Of a stretch of DNA of 64,000 nucleotides, positions 39,301 through 50,900 are shown in pieces. The number at the start of each line of letters is the position of its first letter. Position 1 is the first letter of the stretch. This DNA comes from Callipepla californica brunnescens (taxonomy: Eukaryota; Chordata; Aves; Galliformes; Odontophoridae), in assembly GCA_023055505.1 (NCBI GenBank), contig JALIRH010000001.1, positions 8,682,467 through 8,746,466 of the forward strand, in the 5' to 3' direction. The notes under the pieces are model-generated. The model saw only the letters and a program-made list of their open reading frames with translations, was not told the origin of the DNA and did no database searches. Position numbers and translations under genes: made by a program.

Positions 39301-39583
39301 ATATTCACCTTTGCAGTAAAAATGCAATTATCTTTCAAGGTCATGCCACTTCTCTGTAAATATCTGGGTAGTTTTTATTAAAATAAGGGCATGGAAATTA
39401 GACGAAATGGTTTTGAATGCAAGATAATACCACATCTACCTATTTCAAAAGTTAGAAAAGAATACTTCTGGAATCCACTTTTTGTCAATATTAATATTAA
39501 GTATAAGCCAGTATGGGAAAGGGGAAAACGAATCATCCTAATTGAAACAAAATTTATGATTTGCAGGGAGTACAAAATAATTC

Positions 39584-39600
39584 TTTTTTTTTTTTTTTTT
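39584..39600. repeat. Poly(T) tract
   Basis: Seventeen consecutive T. The overlapping 85- and 92-codon frames on opposite strands run through it and are not credible genes. Confidence 0.9.
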
Positions 39601-39985
39601 CTGGGATATTCAGATTTAAGGCATTTAAATATTCTTAGCTTCCAGTAAATATACATGTCAAACTGTGACTGACTTCAGAGCCATTGAGAGTGAGATTCAA
39701 CTGGCCAACCCATAGAACACTAATGTAAAATAAAATGTTTGAAGATATTAGACGCATCTGCTTAGCGACAGCATATAGTAGAATAATACGACTCATTTCA
39801 TTCTAGAGGAGCCAGGTACTTCATCACTCAAATTGTTCTCAATTTAAGCTGTTGAAAAACTATGACTGCAATCTATTTGAGCAAGATCCCCAAATAATTC
39901 TGATTTCTATTTAAAGATCACTTAAAATCCGATTTCAGTTATACTACAACATAAGGAAAAATAAAATTTGAATCTATTTTCCTCC

Positions 39986-40004
39986 TTTTTTTTTTTTTTT
40001 TTTT
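39986..40004. repeat. Poly(T) tract
   Basis: Nineteen consecutive T. Confidence 0.9.
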
Positions 40005-40684
40005 CCTGGAAAGGCATGAATACACACAAAAAAGTAAGAAAATGTAAGAAAAAAATAAAACTCATTTTCTCAGTTCTTTAAATACATTGTAATTTGCAAT
40101 ATAATAGTTTAGATAGATGTTATAAGCCAAAGCTTACAATTTTACAGTTCTTTCTCGTAAGGAATGAAGGAGATCATTGTCTGTTCAAGAAAGCCTATAC
40201 AATGCAAACTGCCAAAGGGCACTGTGAAGTGAGAATGTAAATAGACTACGATTCTCTGTGAGTTATTAGAGGACTGCAGAGAATCTTCAAATTGAAAAGA
40301 AGGGGATAAAAAAAGTACTTTCTAATCCCACTGGAATGGCCAAACACTTCTTCCTGTACAAAAACAGGTCTAGAATATGAGGATGCTCTGGAGAAAGATC
40401 TAATTTCCATAATTCTTTATCATTATTGAGAGTACGTATGATTGAATGTAGACTCTGAGGTTAAAAAAGCATTGCTACAGAACTCAAGCAGGAATAATAC
40501 AACAATATAATTTATAAGGAATGTACCCTCAAAAAAAAAAATTATTAGATACCAAGTGTCAATGATACTTTTGCTCTAGACTTTGCTGTATGGACCTCCT
40601 GACAAGATAAATGTCTACCAGCCTTATGGAAAGAGGGAGGAAAATTTTGAATATCTGCAAGCTGATTAAAGTGATGAAGCACTA

Positions 40685-40755
40685 CAGCACACAACCATTT
40701 CAAAGAGATCATGGATTAGGAGTTTTTAAAAAAAGGCTGGATGAGGAAGTGTAGT
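40685..40755 (+). mobile_element. Possible very old CR1 3' fragment
   Basis: GAGATCATGGATTAGGAG followed by TTTTTAAAAAAAGGCTGGAT and GAGGAAGTG resembles the plus-strand CR1 block around TTCAAGGCCAGGCTGGATGA. There is no tail and no target duplication. It could be chance. Confidence 0.3.
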
Positions 40756-43580
40756 TATTCCTGTTGAAATTTATTTACTCAGACAGTGTTTATTTTGAAA
40801 AATAAAACATATTTCAGACAGAATTATTCTGAATGAGACTATAAATAAGTGAAATTCTGAGATTGATCATATTTTTCTGTTACTTCACAGTAAAAATAAA
40901 TCAGAATTTGCGGAAGAGGACGAATACTTGGAATAGGAAAGAGACCACTTATAAAGGCACAGAAGCAGGACTAGACTTTTCTAGTAGTTAAGGTTAAAAG
41001 ATACATAAAGAATAAGGTGCTACACAGATAGAATTGATGAGGGAAGAAAAACAAAAAGAAAGACGAGAAAGCACTGAGAAAAAAGGAGATTCACCGGAAA
41101 TTCTAGAGGAACTCTTAATGGCACTTATCTAAACCCATTTGATGAATCATACAAAGAGAGCATTTGTAACAGATTGGAGGTCACCGAGTCAGGCTGTGAC
41201 AACTTTGTATACTATCAAATTATTCCTTGGAACATCATAGGTGTAAGAAGGACATAAATAGATACAAAAAGAAATAATTTCTGAATCAACAGGTATCATA
41301 ATTTACATGGTATGTTGACAATTGGACTATAAGAATGGACAGACTAATATTTCCCTACCTTGTATAGCATCAACTTTTAATGATTCATTTATTTCTCTTT
41401 TGCTGATATGATATGGAAACACAATGCCAAGCTTGTAGCAGGGAATAAAGAAAAAAAATTGTCCTTTGCTCAAGGTACATGGACTATGTTTACACTGCCT
41501 ATTGAGCCCAGGTTCTCAAAATTCAAAATCCTTTCCCAGTCATATCACACGGACAAAATTTGCACTGTGTTGCAGGCTTGAGGAAACATCGGAATACAGC
41601 AAGACTTAATCTGCAGTGTAAATAGACCTTATACACCTAACACAATCTATCCCATTTATACTTTTCTACTAATCTGTACAACATCAAGTAACCTCTTCGT
41701 CTGCTGCTGCAGAAGGCCACTTACCTCTAATAAATGGTATAATCTCAAATTAGATGTTTGAAGAACCAAACATTCCCAAAAGTGGATCTTCTATTTAATT
41801 TATAAATTCAAGAAGTAAGAAAGCATTATATCCTCAAAAAAAAAAAAAGCTGAAAGTAAATTATTGGAATTAGCCATGGAAAATTGAAACAAAAACTTGC
41901 AAATTTTCATGATAATTTTACTCTTCAGCACATCTCCATCTGAATCTTTCCACATGTATGTATACACACACATATACGCAAACAGAATTTACACGCATAT
42001 ATACACATCCACATGGAATCTGTAGTTATAAAACTCAGAAGTGGTTGGCATTTGTTGACCTGACCCAAAATCTCAGCAAAAAAACACATGTAGAATCTAC
42101 TCACAATGAAATTACATTTATCTATAAAACGTCTCTATGGAAACCAAACAAGTAAGATAAGTTATAGAAATAATTACTCCTATTGTAAGGAGTGCTAGAA
42201 TATGACTTGGGACTCAATTCATGCACTATGTTTGCTCAAAGGATTATTTATATATGATTAAATTCTAACCATAGTTTTGCAATATTTTGGTACAAAGAGC
42301 CAGTACAGTAATTACACCTAATGTACATGTATAAACATACTGTATAAGCAGGCAAGGGAGATATGTAACATCTTTGCATATTAAAATTTTGCATAGTTTT
42401 GTTTTTAGCAATTGAAATGTGGTCAAGAAGTGATGATGTGCAAACTCCAGTACAGCATACAATTCTAAAACCAATACTAATGAACAGAAACACATTAGAA
42501 CTGGTGTAGCCAAGTGTCAACACAAAAAAGAACCAATCAAGTTTCTCAGGATATATAGTACTCCATTCTTCAGCAATTGCATCAGGATAACTTTAGTACA
42601 GGAAAAATACTATATCTTAAATTGATGCCAGCTTTGAAATAATAGGTTTTACTTCTTTTCAAAGGATAAATAAAATGTTAAAAAATAATCACCTATAAAC
42701 TGAAGAGGTTTGGGGCAAGGACCACAGTGCTGAGCCTTTCTGAGAAAAACAAATTCCCACAGTCATATCTGAGCACTTAATAATATTTTAAAGTCCAGTT
42801 AAAATCAGTGTCATGTCTATGCTTCTCACCCCTTCCTCGAAATTGAGTGAACAGTTTCATATTACATTATGTCTCCTCTTCTGTGTTTTTTTCCTGCTGT
42901 CACTCCTTTCAACTCAAAGTTTTCCTTCTCTTTATTTCCTCCTTAAAAAAAGAAAACAAGAAAAAAAGTATTGTGGGTTTTTCCAAAAGAGTATGAGTTT
43001 TCTGGTGAGGGTAGTTTCTAGTACCAGAGGGCTAGAATTAAGAAGCTATGCTTGGACCTTAAAGTGAGCTTGAAGGACAACATGTAACTCTTTTCCTTCA
43101 CCTTTGTTCTGAAGAGAAGTGAGAGCAAGTTAACAGTTAACTCATTCCGTGTAAAGTATAGATAATATTTTCTATATTTTGCATACAGGAACATAGAGTC
43201 AAGCTTTCTTCTCTTGTTCCTTCTCCAGTTGTCGGGTTACAGCAGGACATATTAGATGAACAACTTTTTTCTTCTCATGTGATCAGTGCACACTGAGTAG
43301 CCCTTGTTTAGCTAAGGATAGCATTGGCATGTTATTACCGCCCTTTCTCACAGCAAAGAATGTAAGTATAAACGCATGCCAGCATATCAATAGTTTTCTC
43401 TGAAGCACATCTTTCTGAGTACACATTAAGAATTTTGTACACTAAGCAAAAGAATTCCTGTTCCTAAAAATAGCTTTAGTTAGAGGTTCAAAAATCTTCC
43501 TGGCTACCCTCCAGCACTATTTTAAAATGCAGAATTTACCATCTTCGTCTTTTGTATTTTTTTCCCTCCAGCAAAACAAG

Positions 43581-43597
43581 AAATAAATAAATAAATA
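43581..43597. repeat. (AAAT)n microsatellite
   Basis: Four AAAT units. Confidence 0.85.
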
Positions 43598-45111
43598 CAA
43601 GGCCATTTCAAACATTTAACAGCTCCATGGTAATGCCTTTCTAACAACATCTATGCTCTGATATTAATAAACTATAGTTGGAGAGGGAATTAATCATGTT
43701 TAATTTGGAAACAATAATCTTCAGTGAAGCCTGTAAGAACTTAAAGTATAGCACTCTCTGACAACTGTTATTTATGCACTGTCCATCCAGTCTGAGCAAG
43801 CCACAGTACTCACTATGAGTTCCCTGCACTGTAACAGCCCCACTGCAATTTTGAACCATTCACAAATATATGCCAGAAAAAAAAACATGACCAGTAGCTG
43901 GATGCTAGTTCTCAGGACTCAATCCCACAAAAGAATCTATATCCCTCTAGATATAATCAAGATTTCCTAAAGAGATATAGTTTTCATCTATGCAGAAACA
44001 AAGGAAATCACGTTTATTTCTGCTAAAATATTTTACACAGGATATAAGTAAAAGAGCAGATATATCCTGATGTGACTTTCTTCTTGTTCATTTTTCGAAC
44101 TCCTAGGTTGCGTTATTTTTCATAAGTAGCAAAGGAAGTGTTGCATTCATCTTGTGTGACATTTAAAAATAATGCAAACAGTACAATCAATGCTATTAAA
44201 ATAGTGAAAACATGAAGAATTTTAATAGAACATTTGAATTATACCTTTCAAATTGACTTTCTCCTTTTCTAACAAAATCAGTTTGAAAAAATTAATGCAT
44301 TGCAATCTGCAATAACTTCAACTGTTTTCATTTTGTGAAAGAAATAATGTCTCACCAGCTATTCATTTTGCAAATGCAATGGCAAATTGATTATTGGGGA
44401 TTTTCTGTTTCTCTCCAGAAGATAATAATGTATTGGGCATAATCACATAGGTGAAGACATAAAAAAAAAAAAAACAGTTTAAAGCTCAGTGTCTCTTGTG
44501 TCAGCACTGCTAAGATCTCTTGAAACCAGTATATTTGGAATGGCTAAAGGTTAGAAAAGAAAAAGTGAAATCATAATGTATCCAGGAAATGAATACTACA
44601 ATGAATGAAGAAAATAGAGAGACCTGATATCAGGATACTTAAGGTATTTATATTTATACAAGCAGAGTACTTAGTGAAAGATCTGTATGGCAATTTTATA
44701 TGCTACACAAATAGATTTAGCAAATGTAAGAATTTCTAAGCGAAAGAAGGATAGATTTACAGAAAATAACATTAAATATGCATTTATTATATATGACACA
44801 TACTCAGAAAAATTGGTGCCTCAGTCAGTTCCCAAACCACACTCTCTCCAGCAACTGGCTTGTACTACTAGCAGGCAGCTCCTCCACAGACATACATATC
44901 TAGCCTAGTCTTGCAACTTCAGTACCTGGCTCACTGGTTACTACACTACTACACTACGCAGTCCAGTTTGTTTCTTCCAGTTGTTAGTCTCACACAAACA
45001 TGGATTGAATGATTTTCAGTTTGACTGCAGTTGCTGGTACCTAAACATCCATTAACACAGATCCACACAAATCAGAGACCCCCTCACTCTCCCAGGAAAA
45101 TACAAATTGAG

Positions 45112-45117
45112 TTTAAT
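45112..45117 (-). terminator. ATTAAA polyadenylation signal of the 434-bp LTR
   Basis: ATTAAA on the minus strand, downstream of the TATA-like box, where the R region of an LTR would carry it. Confidence 0.5.
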
Positions 45118-45205
45118 GTGAGGGGGCAGACTGCAGTGATCAAATACGGAACATGGAGGCAAGTACTGACAAGCTCCAGTTTACCCACATCCAGCACCAT
45201 TTAAC

Positions 45206-45216
45206 CTTTTATCCCT
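45206..45216 (-). promoter_or_regulatory. TATA-like box of the 434-bp LTR
   Basis: GGGATAAAAGG on the minus strand, placed about 200 bases inside the U3 side of the LTR and about 90 bases upstream of its ATTAAA signal. The larger LTR at 47198 has a near-identical box. Confidence 0.5.
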
Positions 45217-45419
45217 TTATTTTCCAGACCTAATCCTCACAAAATTACCTTGACCCTACCCTTTCCTCACCTTTGATTCCACCCCATAAACAAATCATAA
45301 TTAGCTTTGAACAATATCTACATGTTCTTCCCTGTTTTTCATCACGCCAATTACTTTGAATGTACCTTTTGTGATCTGCCCTCATTGATTCATCTTGACA
45401 GGTTTCACACTCACACAGT

Positions 45420-45773
45420 GGGGCTAATAGTTTCCTCTGACAGCTCTGGGAGGAGTTGAGGTAGAAGTGTTCATACCTGTTGTTGGGCTACTGTGAAACT
45501 TCTGCCTGCTAGCTCACGTGTCTGCTCCTTCATCTTCATGTAGATGAGTCTTTTATGGGCTCATCACCCTTCTGCTCAGAGATACAATAGCTGGAACACT
45601 AATAGATTAGCTTGATGAAAACTTTAGAACAATGTTTAAATTGTTAAGTTCATAAATAATCTCCAAAATAAAAATGCCTACCTGAGTCACGTTTTTCAAA
45701 TTTTACAAGTGAATATGTGCATTCAGCATTTATAGAAAGGGGAATACTTATAGTCACTTGCATTGTTACCTTT
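45420..45773. other. Unassigned DNA between LTR and CR1 fragments
   Basis: No gene recognised. The part up to about 45590 is less AT-rich than average and could be further repeat sequence I do not recognise. Confidence 0.4.
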
Positions 45774-46406
45774 GAAGGTCCTCCCTACCCTCAGGCAGAT
45801 TGACACCACCTCCCAGCTTGGTGTCATCTGCCAGCTTACTGAGGGATATATTCAATCTCCTCATCCAGGTAATCAATAACGATATTAAACAACATGGGCT
45901 CCAGTACAGACCCCTTGGGGACACCACTTGTAACAGGTCACCAGCTGGACTTAACTCCATTAACCACTACCTGTTGCACATGGCCCTCTAGACAGTTTCT
46001 TACACAAAGAAGGGTATACCTGCTCAGGCCATGGGCAACCAGTTTCCCCAGAAGAATACTGTGAGAGATCGTGTCAAAGGCTTTGCTGGAGACTACATCA
46101 ACAGCCTTTCCCTCGTCTGCCAGACTGGTCACCCAGTCATAGAAAGAGATAAGGCTGGTAAAACACAACCTGCCCTTCATGAACCCATGCTGGCTGGGCC
46201 AGGATGCCACGCACGTGCTAAGTGATGTCTCCCAAGATTATTTGCTCCATAACTTCCCTTGGTACCAAGGTCAGGTTGACAGGCCTATAGTTGCCATGAT
46301 CCTTCTTATGGCCCTTCCTGTAGATGGGAGTCAAACCGGCAAGCCTCCAATCCTTCAGGACCTCTGCAGTTAACCAGGAGCACTGGTAGCTGGCTGAGAG
46401 CAGCTA
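45774..46406 (-). pseudogene. CR1 LINE reverse-transcriptase remnant (ORF2 fragment)
   Basis: The only CR1 piece here that reaches into the reverse-transcriptase core. On the minus strand, from right to left, it reads NYRPVNLTLVP (46263-46295), SQHGFMKGR, then SKAFDTISHSILLGKL (about 46040-46090) and VVVNGVKSSW. It ends with LADDTKLGG, whose ADD (about 45823-45831) is the catalytic aspartate pair of the polymerase; the usual CR1 form is FADD. The enzyme copies CR1 RNA into DNA at the target site. This copy is dead: an in-frame stop follows ILGDIT, and frameshifts separate the NYRP, SKAFD and LADD parts. The endonuclease domain, the rest of the polymerase and the 3' tail are missing. It directly abuts a second CR1 piece at 46407. 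Confidence 0.93.
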
Positions 46407-46590
46407 AGCCTTCTCTACTCCAGACTAAATAATCCCCACCCTCTCAGCTGCTCCTCCTAAGACTTGTGCTCCAGACTCCTCACCAGCTTCATTGCCTTTC
46501 ACTCCATGTCCAGAATGTCTTCTTGTAGTGAGGGATGCAAAACAGAACATAGTACTCAAGGTACAGCCTCACTAGTGCTGAGTACATTAT
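46407..46590 (-). mobile_element. CR1 LINE 3'-region fragment, out of order
   Basis: Matches the minus-strand CR1 text also found at about 11985-12175: CTCCAGACTAAATAATCCCC, TGCTCCAGACTCCTCACCAG, GAGGGATGCAAAACAGAACA and CCTCACTAGTGCTGAGTA. In an intact inverted CR1 this part would lie to the left of the reverse-transcriptase region. Here it lies to the right of it. So it is either a separate CR1 insertion or a rearranged piece. Confidence 0.85.
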
Positions 46591-47192
46591 TTCTTTTTTT
46601 TTAGCTAACTGTCATGCCTATTGTACTTGGTACCCATCTACCTTCCATGAAAACCCTGAATTCATTCCATAGTTGATCTAGCACTTAATATCTTTATCAC
46701 TTTTATCATTAAATGCTACATATGACTTGTGGTCTAACAGTTAAAATTTTCAAACTCTTCTTCGTTTGTCTTATGAATATTTTTTCCACATTGTTGCCTC
46801 TTGCCACACTCATATCCTCTTACTTTCAGTTTATTTACATAGATTAATTCCAAGCATCAGAAAGTGCTTGTTATTATTCTTTTCAGGGTAGAAACCCAGT
46901 AGCTATTATAAATAATAGTAAAATATGCACAATTCATAATAATATGTAACTGCAATAAAAAAGTCTATACCTGAAAAAAAGAATTGTCTTCAAGGTGCAT
47001 AAATATTAAGGTAAACTACATACAGGTTTGTCCATTACACTGTTATATATTGGATTTATTTTCAAATTTAAGTGTTAAAAGAAAGAATCATGGTACATCT
47101 TTCTCTGTAATTTAATACTTCAAACAGTCGTAGTTTGCTTTGCTAACAAAGCAGAGATAAGTTCCAGCCCAGTATAAGTCTTACACTTGTCA
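46591..47192. other. Unassigned AT-rich DNA
   Basis: No gene or recognisable repeat. Confidence 0.5.
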
Positions 47193-47297
47193 CACATTGT
47201 CACGCTCCAATATAAAGGAGGGAGACGAGGTTCTTTGATTATGTGTATACCCGATGGCGAGATTAAGACACAACGGGTCAAATGTTAGCCCAACCAG

Positions 47298-47303
47298 TTT
47301 ATT
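47298..47303 (-). terminator. AATAAA polyadenylation signal of the 746-bp LTR
   Basis: AATAAA on the minus strand, followed by CTGGTTGGGCTAAC, about 330 bases downstream of the TATA-like box and about 100 bases before the LTR end. Confidence 0.65.
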
Positions 47304-47628
47304 ACAATTACTAGTTGCTTAGGGATATGGGGAAGGGAAGGTGAGCGATAGAAAAGGGATAAAAAGCAAGGAGTTTTGATAGAAAGCAAGAGAGATATAA
47401 TCACCACCGTGGGTCCAACGAGGTTCGTAGTCACAGGAACTCGTCTGGTCACCGCGGGGGATGGGAGATGGCAGCAAGCAGGCCTCAGGGTCCGTCTTCG
47501 GGAGTTCTCCTCAAAGATTTTCTCTCTGGGAGTTCTTCTCCAGGAATTCTTCTCCTCTCTTCTTCTCTTTTCAATTCATCTCTTCTCATCTCCCCTCTTC
47601 TCATCTCCCAAATCCTTGGTACAGTGAA

Positions 47629-47642
47629 GGCCTTTTATCCCC
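47629..47642 (-). promoter_or_regulatory. TATA-like box of the 746-bp LTR
   Basis: GGGGATAAAAGGCC on the minus strand, about 300 bases from the U3 end. This is the likely core promoter of the LTR. Whether it still works cannot be read from the sequence. Confidence 0.6.
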
Positions 47643-47948
47643 ATTTCTCTCTTTGCTTGTGTGACATGTCTGGCTCAACAGATAAGCCAGCAGCGGATGT
47701 TGCCTTCCTTGCCATGCAGGAGCATTGTCTTTCTGTGGTGGTCAGCTTCTCCAAGCCGTACCCCCGGAAAAGACTATTTGCACCTATTTCTGCTTATCTT
47801 TACAACCATAAGCAGAGACAATGAGGCACCATAACACCCATCTGGGTAACCGGCAGTTATCAGTCAGAGTCTTGTCAGCAGAAAAGGCCTTACGAAGCAA
47901 GCTTTGAGACAAAAGAAGGGAAAAACAGTTTCTGTCTTTCACACACAT

Positions 47949-50900
47949 AACTTAATAGAGTCTATTGACTTTATATGCAGAGAGAACCTCAGGTATCTAA
48001 TTATGTCACATTTGAGTCTGAAGGATGAAGTACTTTAAACAGAAACAACTGCTTTTTACTACCACTATGAAAGTAGTAAGATCTTCTAATACTGAAAGAC
48101 CTGGACCCTGTGATACTAACTCCCATAAGACCCACAAATGTGATTATCTTCCACCCCATATGGTTTTGAATTTATTTGTCCAATATTAAAATTGTGATAG
48201 ACAATATTCAGGATAGTAGGCCATGTCACCAGTGCCCTAGAAGGTTAGTGGCTATTAGGTTTCCACTGGAAATTTTCACAAACTAAAATAATGCAAAACA
48301 GGAAGTTTGGTTTGTGAACATATACCTTTTGGAGGCTGATATTTTTGCTGCCACAGCTGGAGGGCATTTCATTTATTCAGGGCCCAAGAACACTCTCAGT
48401 TTTAATTAAATTTCTAATGTAGTATGTATGTATTAAATACCCTCTCACGTTCTTAGGAACTTTTATGCTAAAGTTATCCAAGCTGGCATTAGAGTTGGGC
48501 TATATATGAAGAACAATGTAAGCAAGAAGATAGTGCAGGAATTGACCTAATTGTGATAATACCTTATGGCTGACAAAAGCGAACAGATCTAAATAGTCTG
48601 AATTGAAGAAAGTAAATGAAAACAATCTAATGATTGAAAAAAATCTTATGATGCTTGTTACAAAAGTTCTGAGGTTCAAACACTGACAGTTCTATGTTAG
48701 CAGGTCTGTCAAAGTCAAGCATCTTCTAAGGAATCACAGACCAGATTAATGTTTAGTTTTCCATGTCTTTGAAATGCAAGCATTTTTGCTCTTAATATTC
48801 TAACGGAGAAAACATAGTTGTTTAGAATTTTGGATATTTAGACAATGAGGAAAACCAGAACTTCTTACTAGTGATACTGAAGTAAAAATATGGCAAAACA
48901 AGCATATTCTGTTTTCTGCCTCACCTTCAACTTTCTCAGATTTAATGGACTATTTCTACACCATTCATGCTTTTGTCTTCCTTAATACAATCTGGCTACT
49001 CTGGAGAACACTGGGAGTTCTCGAATTCTGAAGGCAACTTTTAGGGTGGACTCTTCACAGCAGTGTGTGATGATAGATACACAGTGCCTCCTTCCAACTT
49101 TTGGAGAGGTAAGAACTCATGAGAAGATCAGAAAACCTCTAATACATCACTGACTTTAATTTTCAGGAACTTTTAAAATTTTTTCATCAAATAACATCAC
49201 AGTTTCCACATTTGTTTTTTAATAATCAATTAATGCAATGGGAGTTCTGTCATCTGTACCTGATCCAGTGACAGAATAGCACTTTAGAGGGGAAGTATCT
49301 TCAGTTTGCAATTGCCTGAATCACATATACTTGAGGAATCAAAGGGAATGAAATTACAAGCATTATAAAGTCACAGATGGCAAAAGGAGCAGGACTGGAC
49401 CTTTTCTTGGCCAGCAGGAAAACATTCAATCTGAGATGTTTCACCAGAGTGAAATAAACATTCAGATTTTTAATTTCAGTTAAGAAGCAACTGCAGAGAG
49501 AATAAAAGTCCTCATTTACTAAGGCTGCACATACAACATCAAGTTCATTTGTCCAGATTTGATGTCAAAGTTAAATCTGAAGGTAATGTAGCCTGAAGAG
49601 AACATTTAGAAAAAAAAAATAACAATGGATATAAACTGACTACTGCAGAGAGAATTAGTGAGAATTAAAGACAAGAGCACACACTCTATAACTGAATTTA
49701 GGTTGCGGGTTAAATTGCTTGTACCTGCACGTCCTGATACTGATTCATGAATACTGTCTGTTAGGTGGTCTAAACAACTTGAAGGTACAGGTGCCTTGAG
49801 AGAAATTACATCCAGATTCTGTGTGGAGCCTTATTATGTTATTTTAAAAGTTATTGCTATAAAATACTCAGATCCCTTCTCCAGTCAGCTGCTTTAAGGA
49901 CAGACAAAAGATAGTTTTGAGAAAAAAACAACAAAAGATCAGCAATGATCAACAGAAATTCTGAATATTTAAAAAGTATATATATTTCTCTCTGGAAAGG
50001 CCACATAGATTTACAAATTCTACCAAAACAAAACAAAACAAACAAACAAACAAACAAACAGAGATAATGAATAGAAGTCATTCATATGTTTTTAACCTTG
50101 TCCAGTATTCAGGTAATATCACCTCCTCCATTAGCATTCAGGTGAGAGCACCATAAGATGAGTAAACTATTGAAGATACCTGCATTTTCATGACAGATCA
50201 TATCAAAGCTCCATAAATTTCAATTACATTAATATGGTTTCCCTACTTTTACTGTACCTTAGAGGAGCACTCACTGATGACAATATACATGTAGTCACTC
50301 TCCAATAGGATCAGGTGTCAACTAGTTGCAACAAGATTTTGAATTCTGTTTCAGGGTTAAACAATATATGGATTCATAATCTTTAATTTCTAATTTTATG
50401 CCACTTACTATTCCAAATACGAGGTTTAATGGTGTCTAAAAATATAGATTTTTTTTTTTGTCTAAAAAAGTGACCTTTTATTTTAACTCAGCAATATTAT
50501 TCCTTGTGATCCTTGAACACTTTTATTTTGTTTTGCTTTTTGTTAGAGAGGTGAAAAACAGGTTTCACAATCCAGAAATTCTCTACCCAAGAAAACTCTT
50601 TGCATATTCATATCAAAGTTGTTACTGATTTATTGACATACAGAAGAATATTACAGGATATATCACTACTGTTCTCTGTGGGGATGGGGATACTAGCATT
50701 TGGTAATAGCTTATTTTATTTTCTCACTATTCTGACAGAATTGTTGAAGATTCTGAGACTATTATTAAAAAGCATTTTTTTTACTCTCTTTAAAGATACT
50801 ATATGAATTGAATTTATGAACTGTATTGTTTGTGAAAACAAAGATAATCAAGTATGAAATCACTCTTCATCTGCCACACCTAAATCCGGTAAGGACACAG

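Larger units (their letters stand above)
34511..44981. other. Long unassigned AT-rich stretch with simple repeats
   Basis: About 10.5 kb without a recognisable gene. It contains TA/CA repeats (34826-34853, 41953-42010), TTA repeats (35551-35589), a (TA)n run (36088-36112), an AGAATA-type repeat (36298-36345), T17 (39584-39600), T19 (39986-40004) and an AAAT repeat (43581-43597). A weak CR1-like segment lies at 40685-40755. Frames are all under 95 codons. Confidence 0.5.
44982..45415 (-). mobile_element. Solo LTR of an endogenous retrovirus (434 bp)
   Basis: In minus orientation it begins TGTGAGTGTGAAACC and ends GTGTGAGACTAACA, giving TG...CA ends with a short imperfect terminal inverted repeat. 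The four bases CAGT occur just outside both ends (44978-44981 and 45416-45419), a candidate 4-bp target duplication of the sort made by gammaretrovirus-like (class I) elements. Inside, in order on the minus strand, are a TATA-like box GGGATAAAAGG (45206-45216), an ATTAAA polyadenylation signal (45112-45117) and a GT-rich U5-like part. No internal retroviral genes or second copy flank it, so it is a solo LTR left by LTR-LTR recombination. A 4-bp match is weak evidence, so the ends are provisional. I cannot name the family. Confidence 0.68.
47198..47943 (-). mobile_element. Solo LTR of an endogenous retrovirus (746 bp)
   Basis: Minus-strand LTR beginning TGTGAAAGACAG and ending GGAGCGTGACA. The bases CACAT lie directly outside both ends (47193-47197 and 47944-47948), a 5-bp target duplication. 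The match extends to CACACAT if the right end is placed at 47941. In order on the minus strand are a TATA-like box GGGGATAAAAGGCC (47629-47642), a long pyrimidine/purine-biased stretch and an AATAAA signal (47298-47303). A U5 of about 80-100 bases follows. If transcription starts about 25 bases after the TATA box and polyadenylation falls about 20 bases after AATAAA, the R region would be unusually long, about 300 bases. No internal retroviral sequence adjoins it. The 118-codon plus frame at 47468-47824 is antisense to the LTR and not a gene. I cannot name the family. Confidence 0.82.

Noticed and set aside
45774..46406. Whether the CR1 polymerase piece could still be active
   Set aside because: Stops, frameshifts, loss of both ends and no promoter make activity impossible.
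47468..47824. 118-codon plus-strand frame and two overlapping frames
   Set aside because: All are antisense to the 746-bp LTR and arise from its pyrimidine-rich stretch.
44982..47943. Whether the two LTRs form one provirus
   Set aside because: Their sequences and lengths differ throughout. The DNA between them contains CR1 fragments and AT-rich sequence, with no retroviral genes, primer-binding site or polypurine tract that I can recognise.
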